A stretch of 64,000 nt of DNA from Parablautia muri (GCF_009917485.1 NZ_QZDT01000003.1:115558-179557); one strand, 5' to 3'. Shown: positions 35,494-45,511, numbered from the stretch's first letter. The notes: generated by a model from the sequence alone, not told the origin. Program-made: numbers and translations.

Positions 35494-38400
35494 ATGAGAA
35501 ATGGAATGTTCAAAACAACAATCAGGGAAATTAAGGGAAGTCTTGGGCGCTATATGGCAATTGTAGCCATTATCACGCTGGGCGTAGGGCTGTTTACAGG
35601 ATTGAAAGCAACCACACCGGCAATGATCGTGACGGAAAATGACTATCTGGCAGAACAGGATTTTTTTGATTTCAGATTATTATCCACCGTAGGTTTTGAT
35701 CCTGAAAGTGTGGCGAAATTCTCGGAATTAACCGAAATCGCTACGGCGGAAGGCGCCATTTCGGTTGACGCACTTTGCGCTATGGAGGAAGGAAATGAAT
35801 CTGTCTACAAATTCCACACAGTTCCGGAGGTTATTAACCGTGTGGTGGTCACTGCCGGAAGAATGCCAGAGCGTGCAGATGAATGTGTACTGGATGCCGC
35901 TTTGTTTGATGAAAGTGCAATTGGCACCCAAATTACTGTAACAGACAGTAATGATGAGGATACTCTGGAGCTGTTCAAAAACCGCACCTTTACAGCAGTA
36001 GGAATTGTAAGGTCTCCTTATTATATCAATTTCGAGCGGGGAACTACTTCCATTGGAGATGGTAAGGTCACTGCTTTTCTCTATGTGCCAAAGGATGCCT
36101 TTGACTGTGATTATCTGACGGAAATCTATGCCACCACCAAATTAAAATATAAAGTCTATACGGATGAATACGATGCTTATATTGACAGTCTACAGGGGAA
36201 AATGGAGGAGGAAGCCCACCAGCTTGCAGCAAAGCGGTACCACCGTCTTATTACAGATGCCCATGAAAAGATAGAGGAGGCCCAGACTGAACTAGACAGT
36301 AAGAAGGCGGAGGCAGAGGCAGAATTGAATGACGCCTGGCAAAAAATTTTAGAGGGCCGGCAGGAGCTTGTCGATGGGGAAAAGGAAATTCTGGATACAG
36401 AAAAAAAGATTGCCGATGGAATAAAGGAAATCGCTGACCATGAGCAGGAAATTCTGGACGGTCAGCAGGAGCTTGCCGATGGCGAAAAGGAAATCCAAGA
36501 AAAGGAGTTAGAGCTTGCGGATGCGGAAGAAGAAGTCCGTTATCATGAGTGGGAAATTTTTGACGGTGAATTAGAGCTTGCCCGTGGATGGGATGAATTA
36601 AATCAGGGCAAGGAAGAACTTAGGGTCCAGGAAGAACAGCTCTTAGCTCAGGAGGCGGATCTGCTGGCCAAGGAAGATGAACTGGTACGGACCAAAGAAA
36701 GCTTACAGGAGCAGTTAGCGGCGTTACCTGCCCAAAAAGCGGAATTAGAGACCCAGGTGGCGGTATTGGAGGCCCAGGCCGCCCAGCTGCAGGCAGCATT
36801 AGAAGCAATGGGGCAAACGGATGCCGGACAAACAGCACAATCTGATGCGGAAAGCGCCAATACAACTCCTTTTGAAGAACTAAATCATGAAAATCCTGAC
36901 CGCCAACAGCTTGAGGGGCAACTGGCAGAATTGAATGCAGCTCTTGCATATATAAAAGGCATGCAGGCCCAGCTTGCAGCCGGCGAGCCTCAGCTTGTCT
37001 CAGGCCTGGCGCAGATAAATGCAGGTTTGGAACAGATCCGCTCCGGCAAAGGCCAGATTCAGGATGGAAAAGAACAGATTGCGCAGGCCTGGCGGGAAAT
37101 CGAATACAATGAGCAGGTTCTTATGGATGCGGAGACAGAGCTGGCAGAGGGTAAAGCGCAGGTTATGGATGCAAGAGCCCAGTTGGAAGATGGGAAGGTA
37201 AAGCTGGAAGATGCAAAGACGGAGCTGGCGGATGGCAGAAAAGAATTAGAGGATGGCAAGGCAAAGCTGGCCAAAGCCAGAAAAGATCTGGCGGATGCAC
37301 AGGTGGAGCTGAAAGATAGAAGAATAGAATTAGAGGACGGGAAATCGGAACTGGAAGATGGGAAGGCAGCATATGAAGATGCCAAAGCTGAATTTGAGGA
37401 GGAAGTTGCAGATGCCCAGCAGAAAATCGATGATGCACGGGCAGAGCTGACAGATATTGAGGCGCCAAAGGAATATGTACTGACCAGAGATACAAATATC
37501 GGCTATGCCTGTTATGAGAGCGATTCTAACATTGTAGCGGCCATTGCCAATGTATTCCCTGCCTTCTTTTTCCTTGTTGCCGCGCTGATTTGTATGACCA
37601 CTATGAACCGGATGGTTGAGGAGCAAAGAACCCAGATTGGCGTATTAAAAGCGCTTGGATACGGCAATGGAGCTATCATGGGGAAATATCTCTTTTATGC
37701 CGGTTCGGCGGCAGTGCTTGGGGCTGTCATTGGCTGCGCCGGCGGCACATGGCTGTTCCCTAAGGTAATTTGGACCGGTTACGGTATTATGTACAGCATG
37801 GGAGAGATTCAGTATCTTTTTGATGTCCCGATGGCACTGCTCTCCTTGGCTGCGGCCCTGCTGTGTTCCATGGGTGCGGCATACTTTTCCTGCCGTTATG
37901 AGCTCTACAGTGTTCCTGCAAATCTAATCCGCCCTAAGGCGCCTAAAAGCGGCAAAAGAATTTTTTTGGAAAAGCTTCCTTTTATCTGGGGAAGGTTAAA
38001 GTTCCTGCACAAAGTTTCCATCCGGAATATTGTCAGATATAAAAAGCGTTTTTTTATGATGATTCTGGGCATCAGCGGCTGTACGGCCCTGCTTCTTACC
38101 GGCTTTGGCGTAAAGGATTCCGTTACCAATGTTGCCGACATGCAATATGACGAGATACAAATTTATGATATCGGAATTACTTTCTCAGAGCACATACAGG
38201 AAAACGATATGGATGCGCTGGCAAATCAGATGCAGGCTCTGCTCTCGCAGACAGCTTATCGCTATGAGGAAAGTGTGGATCTGGATTTCGCCGGCAAAAC
38301 AAAATCAATTTACCTGGAAATCCCGGAAAATACGGATGAAATCAGCACATTTTTAAATCTCCATACACCGGACGGGGTAATGATTCCTTATCCTGCCAAA

Positions 38401-39129
38401 GGAGAAGCTGTCCTGACAGAAAAAATGGCGGAAAATATGGGCATTCAAATTGGAGACCAGGTGGTCCTGCGTGACAATGATAGGAACAGTTTTACTGTGA
38501 CCATATCGGCATTGTGTGAAAATTTTGTATACAATTATATCTATATCAATCAAGAAACTTATGTAGAACAGCTTGGTACAATGCCGGAATATAAGAGCGC
38601 ATATGTTATGGTAAAGGAAGGCGTGGATGTCCATGAGGCGGCCGCCGCTCTTTCCGATTTGGACAATGTGCTTGCTGTTTCCGTTACGGCTGATATGCGC
38701 CAGCGCATTGCATCCATGATGGAAAGTATGGACTACATTGTCTTATTGATTATTGCCTGTGCCGGAAGCCTTGCCTTTATTGTACTTTATAATCTGACGA
38801 ATATTAATATTACGGAACGGATCCGCGAGATTGCCACCATCAAGGTACTTGGCTTTTATGCAAAGGAGACCGCCGATTATGTTTTCAGGGAAAATCTGGT
38901 TCTGACAGGAATGGGCGCAGTAGTCGGATTGGGGCTTGGAAAATGGCTGCATTGGTTTGTCATGTATAATATTAACATAGATATGATTTCATTTAAGACC
39001 ACCATCGCTCCTGCAAGCTATGTATGGAGTTTGCTCCTTACCTTTGTTTTTGCTATGTTGGTTAACGGATTTATGTTTTTCAAGCTGGAAAAAATCAATA
39101 TGGCGGAATCCCTGAAATCGATAGAATAG
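35494..39129 (+). CDS. FtsX/MacB-type ABC permease with giant coiled-coil insert
   Basis: A 1211-residue permease. It has a first helix near residues 17-37 (MAIVAIITLGVGLFTGLKA), a MacB-like extracytoplasmic part, then about 400 residues (roughly 250-655) of charged repeats such as EILDGQQELADGEKEIQ and KVKLEDAKTELADGRKELED, predicted long coiled coils. FtsX-type three-helix blocks follow near 690-830 and 1085-1205 (VLYNLTNINITERIREIATIKVLGF). Ordinary members are about 800 residues or less without the insert. Start at 35494 by AGGAG eight bases ahead. Probably bridges to the cell wall or to an external partner. Confidence 0.9.
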   Translation: MRNGMFKTTIREIKGSLGRYMAIVAIITLGVGLFTGLKATTPAMIVTENDYLAEQDFFDFRLLSTVGFDPESVAKFSELTEIATAEGAISVDALCAMEEGNESVYKFHTVPEVINRVVVTAGRMPERADECVLDAALFDESAIGTQITVTDSNDEDTLELFKNRTFTAVGIVRSPYYINFERGTTSIGDGKVTAFLYVPKDAFDCDYLTEIYATTKLKYKVYTDEYDAYIDSLQGKMEEEAHQLAAKRYHRLITDAHEKIEEAQTELDSKKAEAEAELNDAWQKILEGRQELVDGEKEILDTEKKIADGIKEIADHEQEILDGQQELADGEKEIQEKELELADAEEEVRYHEWEIFDGELELARGWDELNQGKEELRVQEEQLLAQEADLLAKEDELVRTKESLQEQLAALPAQKAELETQVAVLEAQAAQLQAALEAMGQTDAGQTAQSDAESANTTPFEELNHENPDRQQLEGQLAELNAALAYIKGMQAQLAAGEPQLVSGLAQINAGLEQIRSGKGQIQDGKEQIAQAWREIEYNEQVLMDAETELAEGKAQVMDARAQLEDGKVKLEDAKTELADGRKELEDGKAKLAKARKDLADAQVELKDRRIELEDGKSELEDGKAAYEDAKAEFEEEVADAQQKIDDARAELTDIEAPKEYVLTRDTNIGYACYESDSNIVAAIANVFPAFFFLVAALICMTTMNRMVEEQRTQIGVLKALGYGNGAIMGKYLFYAGSAAVLGAVIGCAGGTWLFPKVIWTGYGIMYSMGEIQYLFDVPMALLSLAAALLCSMGAAYFSCRYELYSVPANLIRPKAPKSGKRIFLEKLPFIWGRLKFLHKVSIRNIVRYKKRFFMMILGISGCTALLLTGFGVKDSVTNVADMQYDEIQIYDIGITFSEHIQENDMDALANQMQALLSQTAYRYEESVDLDFAGKTKSIYLEIPENTDEISTFLNLHTPDGVMIPYPAKGEAVLTEKMAENMGIQIGDQVVLRDNDRNSFTVTISALCENFVYNYIYINQETYVEQLGTMPEYKSAYVMVKEGVDVHEAAAALSDLDNVLAVSVTADMRQRIASMMESMDYIVLLIIACAGSLAFIVLYNLTNINITERIREIATIKVLGFYAKETADYVFRENLVLTGMGAVVGLGLGKWLHWFVMYNINIDMISFKTTIAPASYVWSLLLTFVFAMLVNGFMFFKLEKINMAESLKSIE

Positions 39130-39167
39130 TTCCTCTGCTTTTCTTCACAAGACAGCTTCTTGAAATA

Positions 39168-39197
39168 AAAAATGCCTCATAAAAAGAGGCATTTCTT
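39168..39197. terminator. Bidirectional terminator between the ABC permease and sigH
   Basis: AATGCCTC (39171-39178) and GAGGCATT (39186-39193) flanked by A-rich and T-rich runs. It serves convergent genes on both strands. Confidence 0.75.
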
Positions 39198-39822
39198 ATT
39201 TTAAAATTGCTTTTTTCAGCTTTGCTTTAATCCTTTGGAGGGCATTATCCGTAGACTTACCATCCCGCCCCAAAACCTTTGCAATTTGGCTGTATCGCAT
39301 GCCAGTCAAATATAAATCCAGTACTTGCTTCTCAAAGCCGCTCAATTCTTTCTCTATGATTTTTTCTAAAATTTCAACATTTTCCTTGTCAATGAGAAGC
39401 TCCTCAGGGCTTTTTTCCAGCTGGGAACTGATGCTATTTAACAATTCCCATTCCTCGCTGCCGGCCTTGTTATCTCCTTCAAAGCCGCCCGCATAAAGCG
39501 AAATATAAGTGTTAAGCGGCGCATGTTTCTGTCTGCCCGCCGTCTGCACAGCGGTATACATCTGCCTGGACACACAAAGATCGGCAAAGGTATAAAAGCT
39601 GGCATCACGTCCTGTATCATAATCCCTGATGGCCTTAAACAAGCCGATCATTCCCTCCTGTATCAGGTCTTCCCTGTCAGCGCCCAAAATATACATAGAC
39701 TTTGCCTTGTTGCGCACCAGATTTTTATACTTATCCATAATATAATCCGTAATAGCCGCTTCCCCATCCCGCAGTCTTAAAATCAGCTCGTCATCGCTAT
39801 ACTTTTCATAATCTCTTTCCAT
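39196..39822 (-). CDS. sigH: RNA polymerase sporulation sigma factor SigH
   Basis: A 208-residue sigma-70-family factor for early stationary phase and sporulation. Region 2 is seen at about residues 25-90 (YKNLVRNKAKSMYILGADREDLIQEGMIGLFKAIRDYD), region 4 at 145-205 (FEKQVLDLYLTGMRYSQIAKVLGRDGKSTDNALQRIKAKL). It occupies the conserved slot downstream of cysS-mrnC-rlmB seen in Bacilli and Clostridia, with one extra gene inserted before it. Confidence 0.92.
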   Translation of the reverse strand: MERDYEKYSDDELILRLRDGEAAITDYIMDKYKNLVRNKAKSMYILGADREDLIQEGMIGLFKAIRDYDTGRDASFYTFADLCVSRQMYTAVQTAGRQKHAPLNTYISLYAGGFEGDNKAGSEEWELLNSISSQLEKSPEELLIDKENVEILEKIIEKELSGFEKQVLDLYLTGMRYSQIAKVLGRDGKSTDNALQRIKAKLKKAILK

Positions 39823-39873
39823 AAAGCATACCGCCTTATACCTAATAAATTTCCTGCACTGTATCTGAATCTT

Positions 39874-41547
39874 CTATCCATTTTTATGCGGTTGCGGATC
39901 ATCTTCATAATCCCCTGAGTCTTCATCTGTATTTTCATCTATGCCTTCATCCGTATTTTCATTTTCATCTATACTCTCATCCGTATTTTCATTTTCATCT
40001 ATACTCTCATCCGTGTTTTCATCTCCATCTATACCTTCATCTGTGTTTTCATTTTCGTCTACGCTTTCATCTGTGTTTTCATTTCCATCTATACCTTCAT
40101 CTGTGTTTTCATTTTCATCTATGCTTTCATCTGTGTTTTCATTTTCGCCTGTGCTTTCATCTGTGTTTTCATTTTCGTCTATGCTTTCATCTGCATCCTC
40201 CTCCATAGCTGTCTCATCTTCATACAGTTTGATAAGCTCCGCCGCAAAATGCTCCGCCAACAGGGAATAGCCTGCCGGGTTGCAGTGTACGCCATCCGGC
40301 ATATAATTATAAATAACAGCTGCATCATGGGTATCCAGTATATTGGAATTATATAGATCAATTACAGGAATTTCGTGCTCCTGTGCCAATTTTTTAATAG
40401 CATTTACAATCACCACCTGGGGAAGCAGATAATCCCTTTCCTTCCGCAGCACATCATGCAGTACGTTGGGAAGCGGTGTTGAAAACACAATGGTTGCCTC
40501 CGGGTAATCTTCCTTAAGCCCACGCATCAGCTCATCTAAATCGCCGATAAAGGTGTTTTCCGCTCTTTCCTCCATGGTCCCAAATTCTTCCTGACTCAGG
40601 CAAAAACCATCGTTGGTCCCGCCCATCACAATGATCAAATCCGTGTCCTTGGGAATCTCCCTGTACCTGTCCACAAAAGCCTTATCCCAATATCTTCCAA
40701 TGGAAGAACCTCCAATGCCCAAATTGGTTATGCTCTCCGCATCCAGTATTTCCTTAAGCTTCGTAGGATAAGCATACTGCTGATAATCTTCCATACTGTC
40801 AAGATTGGACGCCTCGGTAATACTGTCCCCCAGACACGCAATCGAAATATCGGAAAAATCTATCTCATTGTTTTCGATAATTTCCTCATCAATATTTTTC
40901 TGCATCTGCGTTTCAATATAGGAGCCGCGGATTTTTCGCTTTTCAAGCAATGAATTTCCTGATACGGTAGACCAGCCCAGCCTGGCTATTCTATTTGCAG
41001 ACACCCCGGCCTCATTGCCGGATACTTCTCCTGCCATATTGGCGGATACATCCTGCAGAGCATTATCCGATACGTCCTGCAAGGCATTTTCCGATACATC
41101 CCCAATTTCATTGTCCGACACACTTCCATGTCCATTTTCAAGGCCGCCTTCCATGCCGCTGCCCCATACATCCGCTGCGGCATCTCCGGTCTCATTTTCC
41201 GTCTCATTCCCAGGCAGATTTTCCTGCATTTCATTGAAAGAAGCTGCCTCTTGCACTTCCCCGTCAAAAAGGCCGGCTTCATACAAATCCACATCCAGCA
41301 CTTCGTCAAAATAAGCCCTGTTTTCCTCAATAAATGCTTCAATCGCTGCCGGATCCTCCGATAACTGGCTGATTGTCATCTGCATATCGGCTGCATCCGC
41401 ATAGGACTGCCTGTACCGCTCTATCCGCTCTTTTTCCCATTTTCTGCTATTATAAAACTGTGTTCCCTTGTCAATTCCCACAGCAGTTATCATAATAACC
41501 ACCATGGTAATTACCATGAGTAAAAATTTATTAACCTTTTCCATCAT
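39874..41547 (-). CDS. SGNH/GDSL-type hydrolase with two repeat regions
   Basis: A 557-residue exported or membrane-anchored protein (helix at residues 8-25). Residues 142-183 carry a VSxN repeat (DVSENALQDVSDNALQDVS). The hydrolase domain spans about 230-445 with block I ACLGDSITEA (Ser 242), block II GIGGSS, block III GGTNDG and block V DGVHCNPAGY (Asp/His). Residues 453-540 are a run of ten-residue acidic units (DESIDENENT and variants). Likely acts on a cell-surface ester, such as an acetylated glycan; the acidic tail may bind cations or the wall. It lies between rlmB and sigH where no such gene is usual. Confidence 0.85.
   Translation of the reverse strand: MMEKVNKFLLMVITMVVIMITAVGIDKGTQFYNSRKWEKERIERYRQSYADAADMQMTISQLSEDPAAIEAFIEENRAYFDEVLDVDLYEAGLFDGEVQEAASFNEMQENLPGNETENETGDAAADVWGSGMEGGLENGHGSVSDNEIGDVSENALQDVSDNALQDVSANMAGEVSGNEAGVSANRIARLGWSTVSGNSLLEKRKIRGSYIETQMQKNIDEEIIENNEIDFSDISIACLGDSITEASNLDSMEDYQQYAYPTKLKEILDAESITNLGIGGSSIGRYWDKAFVDRYREIPKDTDLIIVMGGTNDGFCLSQEEFGTMEERAENTFIGDLDELMRGLKEDYPEATIVFSTPLPNVLHDVLRKERDYLLPQVVIVNAIKKLAQEHEIPVIDLYNSNILDTHDAAVIYNYMPDGVHCNPAGYSLLAEHFAAELIKLYEDETAMEEDADESIDENENTDESTGENENTDESIDENENTDEGIDGNENTDESVDENENTDEGIDGDENTDESIDENENTDESIDENENTDEGIDENTDEDSGDYEDDPQPHKNG
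39928..40191 (-). repeat. 30-bp coding minisatellite
   Basis: Eight full copies plus one 24-bp copy of a 30-bp unit encode DESIDENENT-type decapeptides at the C-terminus of the SGNH hydrolase. Unit length is a multiple of three, so copy number could change without a frameshift. Confidence 0.9.
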
Positions 41548-41551
41548 AATC

Positions 41552-42322
41552 CTAACTATCTAATCTTTGTCTGAGAATTTCGTAGGCCATCACCCCTGCT
41601 GCCACAGAGGCGTTCAGGGAATCAATATCTCCCTTCATGGGGATAGCCGCCACCATATCGCACTTTTCCTTTACCAGCCTTCCTACGCCTTCCCCCTCGC
41701 TGCCAATCACCAGTCCAATGGGGCCCTTTAAATTTAAATCGTACATTCTGGTACCGTCCATGTCCGCGCATACAAACCAAAGTCCTTTTTCCTTTAATTC
41801 CTCAATGGTTTTAGCAAGGTTTGTAACTCTGGCAACCGGCGTATAGTTTAAAGCGCCTGCAGAGGTTCTCGCCACCACGGCGGTCAGTCCCACCGCACGG
41901 TTTTTGGGTATGACAACGCCATGTGCGCCCGCTAAATTAGCGGTTCTTATGATTGCCCCCAGATTATGCGGGTCCTCAATATTATCTAAAAGAATCAAAA
42001 AGGGGGGCTCGTCCTTTTCCTGTGCCCGCCGCAGAATATCCTCAAGCTCCGCATAGCCATATGCTGCGGCACTGGCAATCACGCCCTGATGCTTTCCCGT
42101 CTCTGACATCTGGTCAAGGCGCTCCTTCGCCACATATTTTATCGGCACGTCCTGCTTTTTTGCTTCCCGCCTTATGGTCATAATCGGGCCATCCTGACAG
42201 CCGTCCAATAGATAAACCCTGTCAATAGGCCGCCCTGCGCGAAATGCTTCTATGACCGCATTTCTTCCTTCTATGGTAAATGTTTCCATGAAGCCGTTAT
42301 CTTCTTGCTTTCTTTCTTCCAC
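41552..42322 (-). CDS. rlmB: 23S rRNA (guanosine-2'-O-)-methyltransferase, TrmH/SpoU family
   Basis: A 256-residue SPOUT methyltransferase that methylates G2251-type sites of 23S rRNA. An N-terminal substrate-binding domain begins at GRNAVIEAFRAGRPIDRVYL. SpoU motifs: NIEDPHNLGAIIRTANLAGA (motif 1), IGSEGEGVGRLV (motif 2), SLNASVAAGVMAYEILRQR (motif 3). The start is taken as the GTG at 42322, preceded by GGAGG with seven-base spacing; the first ATG is 11 codons further in. Same operon as mrnC and cysS. Confidence 0.92.
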   Translation of the reverse strand: MEERKQEDNGFMETFTIEGRNAVIEAFRAGRPIDRVYLLDGCQDGPIMTIRREAKKQDVPIKYVAKERLDQMSETGKHQGVIASAAAYGYAELEDILRRAQEKDEPPFLILLDNIEDPHNLGAIIRTANLAGAHGVVIPKNRAVGLTAVVARTSAGALNYTPVARVTNLAKTIEELKEKGLWFVCADMDGTRMYDLNLKGPIGLVIGSEGEGVGRLVKEKCDMVAAIPMKGDIDSLNASVAAGVMAYEILRQRLDS

Positions 42323-42409
42323 TTATTTTTCCTCCACCCACGCCCGCAATTTTCTCCGGCAGATACAAAGTCTGTGTGATTGCACGTGCCGAATCATTAC
42401 AGTTCATTC

Positions 42410-42862
42410 TCATGACGGACCACCCGGCGCCGGCTTAATCTTATGTAAACCTATTTGAATTAATTCAAGTACTCTGTCCATCTGATCTGTCAAGTAAAGA
42501 TAGCCCACCAGTGCCTCTAAGCCGGTAGCCTTTTTGTACTCTGTCATGGTAGCATTTTTTGCCATAGTATAAGGCTTTGCATTTTTTCCTCTTTTATACA
42601 CGGCAAATTCCTCCGGCGTAAATTCTTCCATAAGAACTTCTGCCATGACCGCCTGGGCAGGCGCCTTCACATACTGAATGGTCCGATTGTGCAGTCTGTT
42701 GGCCGAAGTGTTTCCCTTCTGTACCACCGCTGTCCTAAAAACCAAATCATAAACCGCATCTCCAATATATGCAAGCGTAAGAGGTGAATATGTCCTGATA
42801 TCCACCTCTTTTAGCCCAAAGCTCTTTTTGATCAACGTTAATAAACTTACGCTTTCTTCCAT
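42410..42862 (-). CDS. mrnC: Mini-ribonuclease III
   Basis: A 150-residue RNase III catalytic domain without dsRNA-binding domain, which matures 23S rRNA ends in Firmicutes. [18 protein letters not shown] is the family signature holding catalytic Asp, and [13 protein letters not shown] holds the catalytic Glu. The start overlaps the 3' end of cysS by 16 bases. Confidence 0.92.
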   Translation of the reverse strand: MEESVSLLTLIKKSFGLKEVDIRTYSPLTLAYIGDAVYDLVFRTAVVQKGNTSANRLHNRTIQYVKAPAQAVMAEVLMEEFTPEEFAVYKRGKNAKPYTMAKNATMTEYKKATGLEALVGYLYLTDQMDRVLELIQIGLHKIKPAPGGPS

Positions 42863-44262
42863 TTAACCCCTTCTCGGGTATCCTCCAAAATAATACCCTT
42901 GCTTAAAAGCTCATTCCTGATTTCATCCGCTCTTTGGAAATTTTTGGCCTTTCTTGCCGCCTGACGTTCTTCTATCATAGCCTCTATGTCCTGCGCCAGC
43001 ATTTCCTGCTTTTTCTCCACAATCAGACCGCAAATATCGGAGAGCATCACGATTTCATCTTTAAGCGCCTTAAGAAATTCCTTGCTGCACTCTGCATTTG
43101 CATGGGTATTTGCAAACTTGACCAGCTCAAAGATTGCAGCAATCGCATCCGCTGTGTTAAAATCGTCATCCATCGCCTGATCAAATTTGTCGATGTAGCC
43201 CTTTGCCTCCCCGGCAAGTTTCCTTTCTTCTTCACTCATTGTATCAGATACCGCATTTTCAAGCAAATAGTTTAAATTGCTGACACTAGTCACAATTCTG
43301 TCATACCCGTTTTGCGCCGCCTCCATCAGCTCGGCGCTGAAATTTAAGGGGCTTCTGTAATGAGCCGAGAGCATGAAAAACCGAAGCACCTGCAAATCGT
43401 ACTTTTCGCTGATATCCCGCACCGTGAAGAAATTCCCCAGGGATTTGGACATCTTTTTGTTGTCGATATTTAAAAAGCCGTTGTGCATCCAGTATTTTGA
43501 AAAGGGCTTTCCATTGGCAGCCTCTGACTGGGCGATTTCATTTTCATGATGAGGGAAAATCAGGTCCTCGCCGCCTGCATGAATATCAATCTCATCTCCC
43601 AGGTATTTTTTGCTCATCACAGAGCACTCGATATGCCATCCGGGACGGCCTTTGCACCAGGGAGACTCCCAATAAGGCTCTCCTTCCTTTTTGGGTTTCC
43701 AGAGCACAAAGTCAAGGGGATCTTCTTTCTGGTCTTCCCCTGTCACTAAAAGAGAACGGTTTCCGCCCTGCAAATCGTCTAAATTCTTGTGGGACAGTTT
43801 GCCGTACCCTTTAAAGCTTCTGGTCCGGAAATAAACCGTTCCGTCTTCCGCCGCATAAGCATACCCTTTTTCCATCAATTTGTTTATCATATCCAGCATA
43901 CCGTCAATTTCCTCGGTTGCCTTGGGATGAGTGGTTGCCGGCTTTACATTCATGGCCTGCATATCCTTCTTGCACTCCGCGATGTAGCGCTCCGAAATAA
44001 CGGAGGCGTCCACCCCTTCTTCAATCGCTTTTTTGATGATCTTATCATCTACATCGGTAAAGTTTGACACAAAGTTTACCTCATATCCTCTGTGCTCCAT
44101 ATACCTTCTTGCCGTGTCAAACACAATCATGGGACGGGCGTTTCCGATATGGATCAAATTGTATACGGTGGGACCGCACACATACATCTTTACTTTGCCT
44201 TCCTCTAAAGGTACAAATTCTTCTTTTCGCTTGGTTAGTGTGTTATAAATTTTCATTCTCAT
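42847..44262 (-). CDS. cysS: Cysteinyl-tRNA synthetase
   Basis: A 471-residue class I aminoacyl-tRNA synthetase. The HIGH motif appears as HIGN in [10 protein letters not shown] (residues about 36-40), KMSKS is present near 268 in [11 protein letters not shown], and the zinc ligands Cys (MYVCGPTVY), Cys (WHIECSVMS) and His ([10 protein letters not shown]) are visible. The start overlaps the end of cysE by four bases in GGAGGATGAGAATG, so its ribosome binding site is the last codons of cysE. Confidence 0.96.
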   Translation of the reverse strand: MRMKIYNTLTKRKEEFVPLEEGKVKMYVCGPTVYNLIHIGNARPMIVFDTARRYMEHRGYEVNFVSNFTDVDDKIIKKAIEEGVDASVISERYIAECKKDMQAMNVKPATTHPKATEEIDGMLDMINKLMEKGYAYAAEDGTVYFRTRSFKGYGKLSHKNLDDLQGGNRSLLVTGEDQKEDPLDFVLWKPKKEGEPYWESPWCKGRPGWHIECSVMSKKYLGDEIDIHAGGEDLIFPHHENEIAQSEAANGKPFSKYWMHNGFLNIDNKKMSKSLGNFFTVRDISEKYDLQVLRFFMLSAHYRSPLNFSAELMEAAQNGYDRIVTSVSNLNYLLENAVSDTMSEEERKLAGEAKGYIDKFDQAMDDDFNTADAIAAIFELVKFANTHANAECSKEFLKALKDEIVMLSDICGLIVEKKQEMLAQDIEAMIEERQAARKAKNFQRADEIRNELLSKGIILEDTREGVKWKKA

Positions 44263-44945
44263 CCTCCAATGTCTGATTTTTCCTGCTTCTTTAGTACTCT
44301 GAGCTCTCTTTCCAAATCAATGATCCGATTGGTGAGCTCCGCATTTGCATGGTGCAAACTGCTTAAATCCTCCTTGACCGGATCCGGCAGGTTCACCTGG
44401 TCAAGCTCCTCCTGAGGGAGGGCGTGATTGTCCCGCTTCACCACCCTGCCCGGTACGCCTACCACCGTTGAATTAGGCGGTACCTCCTCAAGCACAACGC
44501 TTCCTGCTCCTATTTTGGAATTGTCCCCTATGGTAAAGGAGCCTAAAACCTTGGCGCCGGCGCTGATCATCACATTATTTCCAACGGTAGGGTGACGCTT
44601 TCCCTGTTCTTTGCCGGTTCCTCCTAAGGTTACGCCCTGATACAGGGTTACATTGTCGCCTATCATTGTGGTCTCTCCAATAATAACACCATTTCCGTGG
44701 TCAATAAAGAACCCTTTTCCAATTTCCGCGCCGGGATGGATTTCAATTCCGGTTTTCCGAACGCCCCGCTGGGAGACCCATCTTGCCAAAAAATAATGCT
44801 TTTTCAGATACAGTTTATGGGCAATACGGTAATGAAGCATCACCTTAAAGCTGGGGTAGAGAAATACCTCCATGGCGGAATGAATTGCCGGGTCCCGCTG
44901 CCTGATCACTGCAATTTCTTCCTTTATTCTTTTTATAAATCCCAC
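44259..44945 (-). CDS. cysE: Serine O-acetyltransferase
   Basis: A 228-residue enzyme that makes O-acetylserine for cysteine synthesis. The N-terminal helical domain ([20 protein letters not shown]) is followed by left-handed beta-helix hexapeptides with [26 protein letters not shown] turns (catalytic His in DHGNG) and [17 protein letters not shown]. The C-terminus after residue 190 is a short coiled coil. The start codon is GTG at 44945 with AAAGGAG eight bases ahead. First gene of the T-box-controlled operon. Confidence 0.95.
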   Translation of the reverse strand: MGFIKRIKEEIAVIRQRDPAIHSAMEVFLYPSFKVMLHYRIAHKLYLKKHYFLARWVSQRGVRKTGIEIHPGAEIGKGFFIDHGNGVIIGETTMIGDNVTLYQGVTLGGTGKEQGKRHPTVGNNVMISAGAKVLGSFTIGDNSKIGAGSVVLEEVPPNSTVVGVPGRVVKRDNHALPQEELDQVNLPDPVKEDLSSLHHANAELTNRIIDLERELRVLKKQEKSDIGG

Positions 44946-45009
44946 TTAAATTACTCCTTTATTCCGGTTTCAGGGCATTTATCGAGACTGAATCCGCTCC
45001 GCAGGCCGG

Positions 45010-45194
45010 CTTATCGCACAGCATCCGGGACACGCTGCGAACTAATCTTATGTCAACAAACGCTGTCGTGCTTTACGGGCCGGCTTACCGCAACAAACGC
45101 TATCACGCTCCGCGAGCTGGCTTATCGAAGCAAACGCTGTCACGCTCCGCGAGCTGGCTTATCGCAACAAATGCTGTCACGCTCCGCGAGACAA
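45010..45194. repeat. Five tandem 37-bp repeats in the cysE leader
   Basis: Five contiguous units of exactly 37 bp begin at 45010, 45047, 45084, 45121 and 45158; the middle ones share CTTATCGCAACAAACGCTGT and CACGCTCCGCGAGCTGG. A diverged partial unit precedes (about 44978-45009) and the motif decays after 45195. They lie downstream of the T-box terminator and upstream of cysE. There are no spacers between units. Confidence 0.9.
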
Positions 45195-45202
45195 CTTATT
45201 GT

Positions 45203-45242
45203 AAAAAAAAGATAACTTCTCTCTGCTAGAGACGAAGTTATC
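45203..45242 (-). terminator. T-box regulatory terminator
   Basis: Stem GATAACTTCGTCTC / GAGAGAAGTTATC followed by eight T on the minus strand. It directly follows the T-box core and is mutually exclusive with the antiterminator. Confidence 0.85.
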
Positions 45243-45505
45243 CGCGGTTCCACTCTATTTAGAGATACTTTTCGTATCTCCACTCATTGCACGTAACGTG
45301 TGAATACGTGTCTTGCTACTAAGGGTTCTCAAAGCCCTCTCCTTCACAAGGCCTGCTCCCGGATGCACTTCCATTACCCTTATGCAGGAATGCTTTCAGC
45401 TGATAACATTCCCTCTCTGTGCATATCGCTATGATAATGTACTCTTTCCGTTCCTGGCATTTTCCCTTTATAATCCTGCTCTGATTCGCCGGAAATTCTT
45501 TTTAC
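45203..45505 (-). ncRNA. T-box leader, cysteine-specific
   Basis: On the minus strand the leader contains the T-box core GAGTGGAACCGCG (45244-45256), which pairs with the tRNA acceptor end, followed at once by terminator GATAACTTC..GAAGTTATC and T-run (45203-45242). Near the 5' side are the AGAGAG motif of stem I and a likely specifier TGC followed by A (in AAGTGCATCC, around 45364-45373). Uncharged tRNA-Cys would favour antitermination and expression of cysE-cysS-mrnC-rlmB. Specifier assignment rests on position and on the genes controlled. Confidence 0.88.
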
Positions 45506-45511
45506 TATATC

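Noticed and set aside
45010..45194. CRISPR array (unit of 37 bp is a typical repeat length)
   Set aside because: The units are directly contiguous with no unique spacers and no cas genes in the window; it is a tandem repeat.
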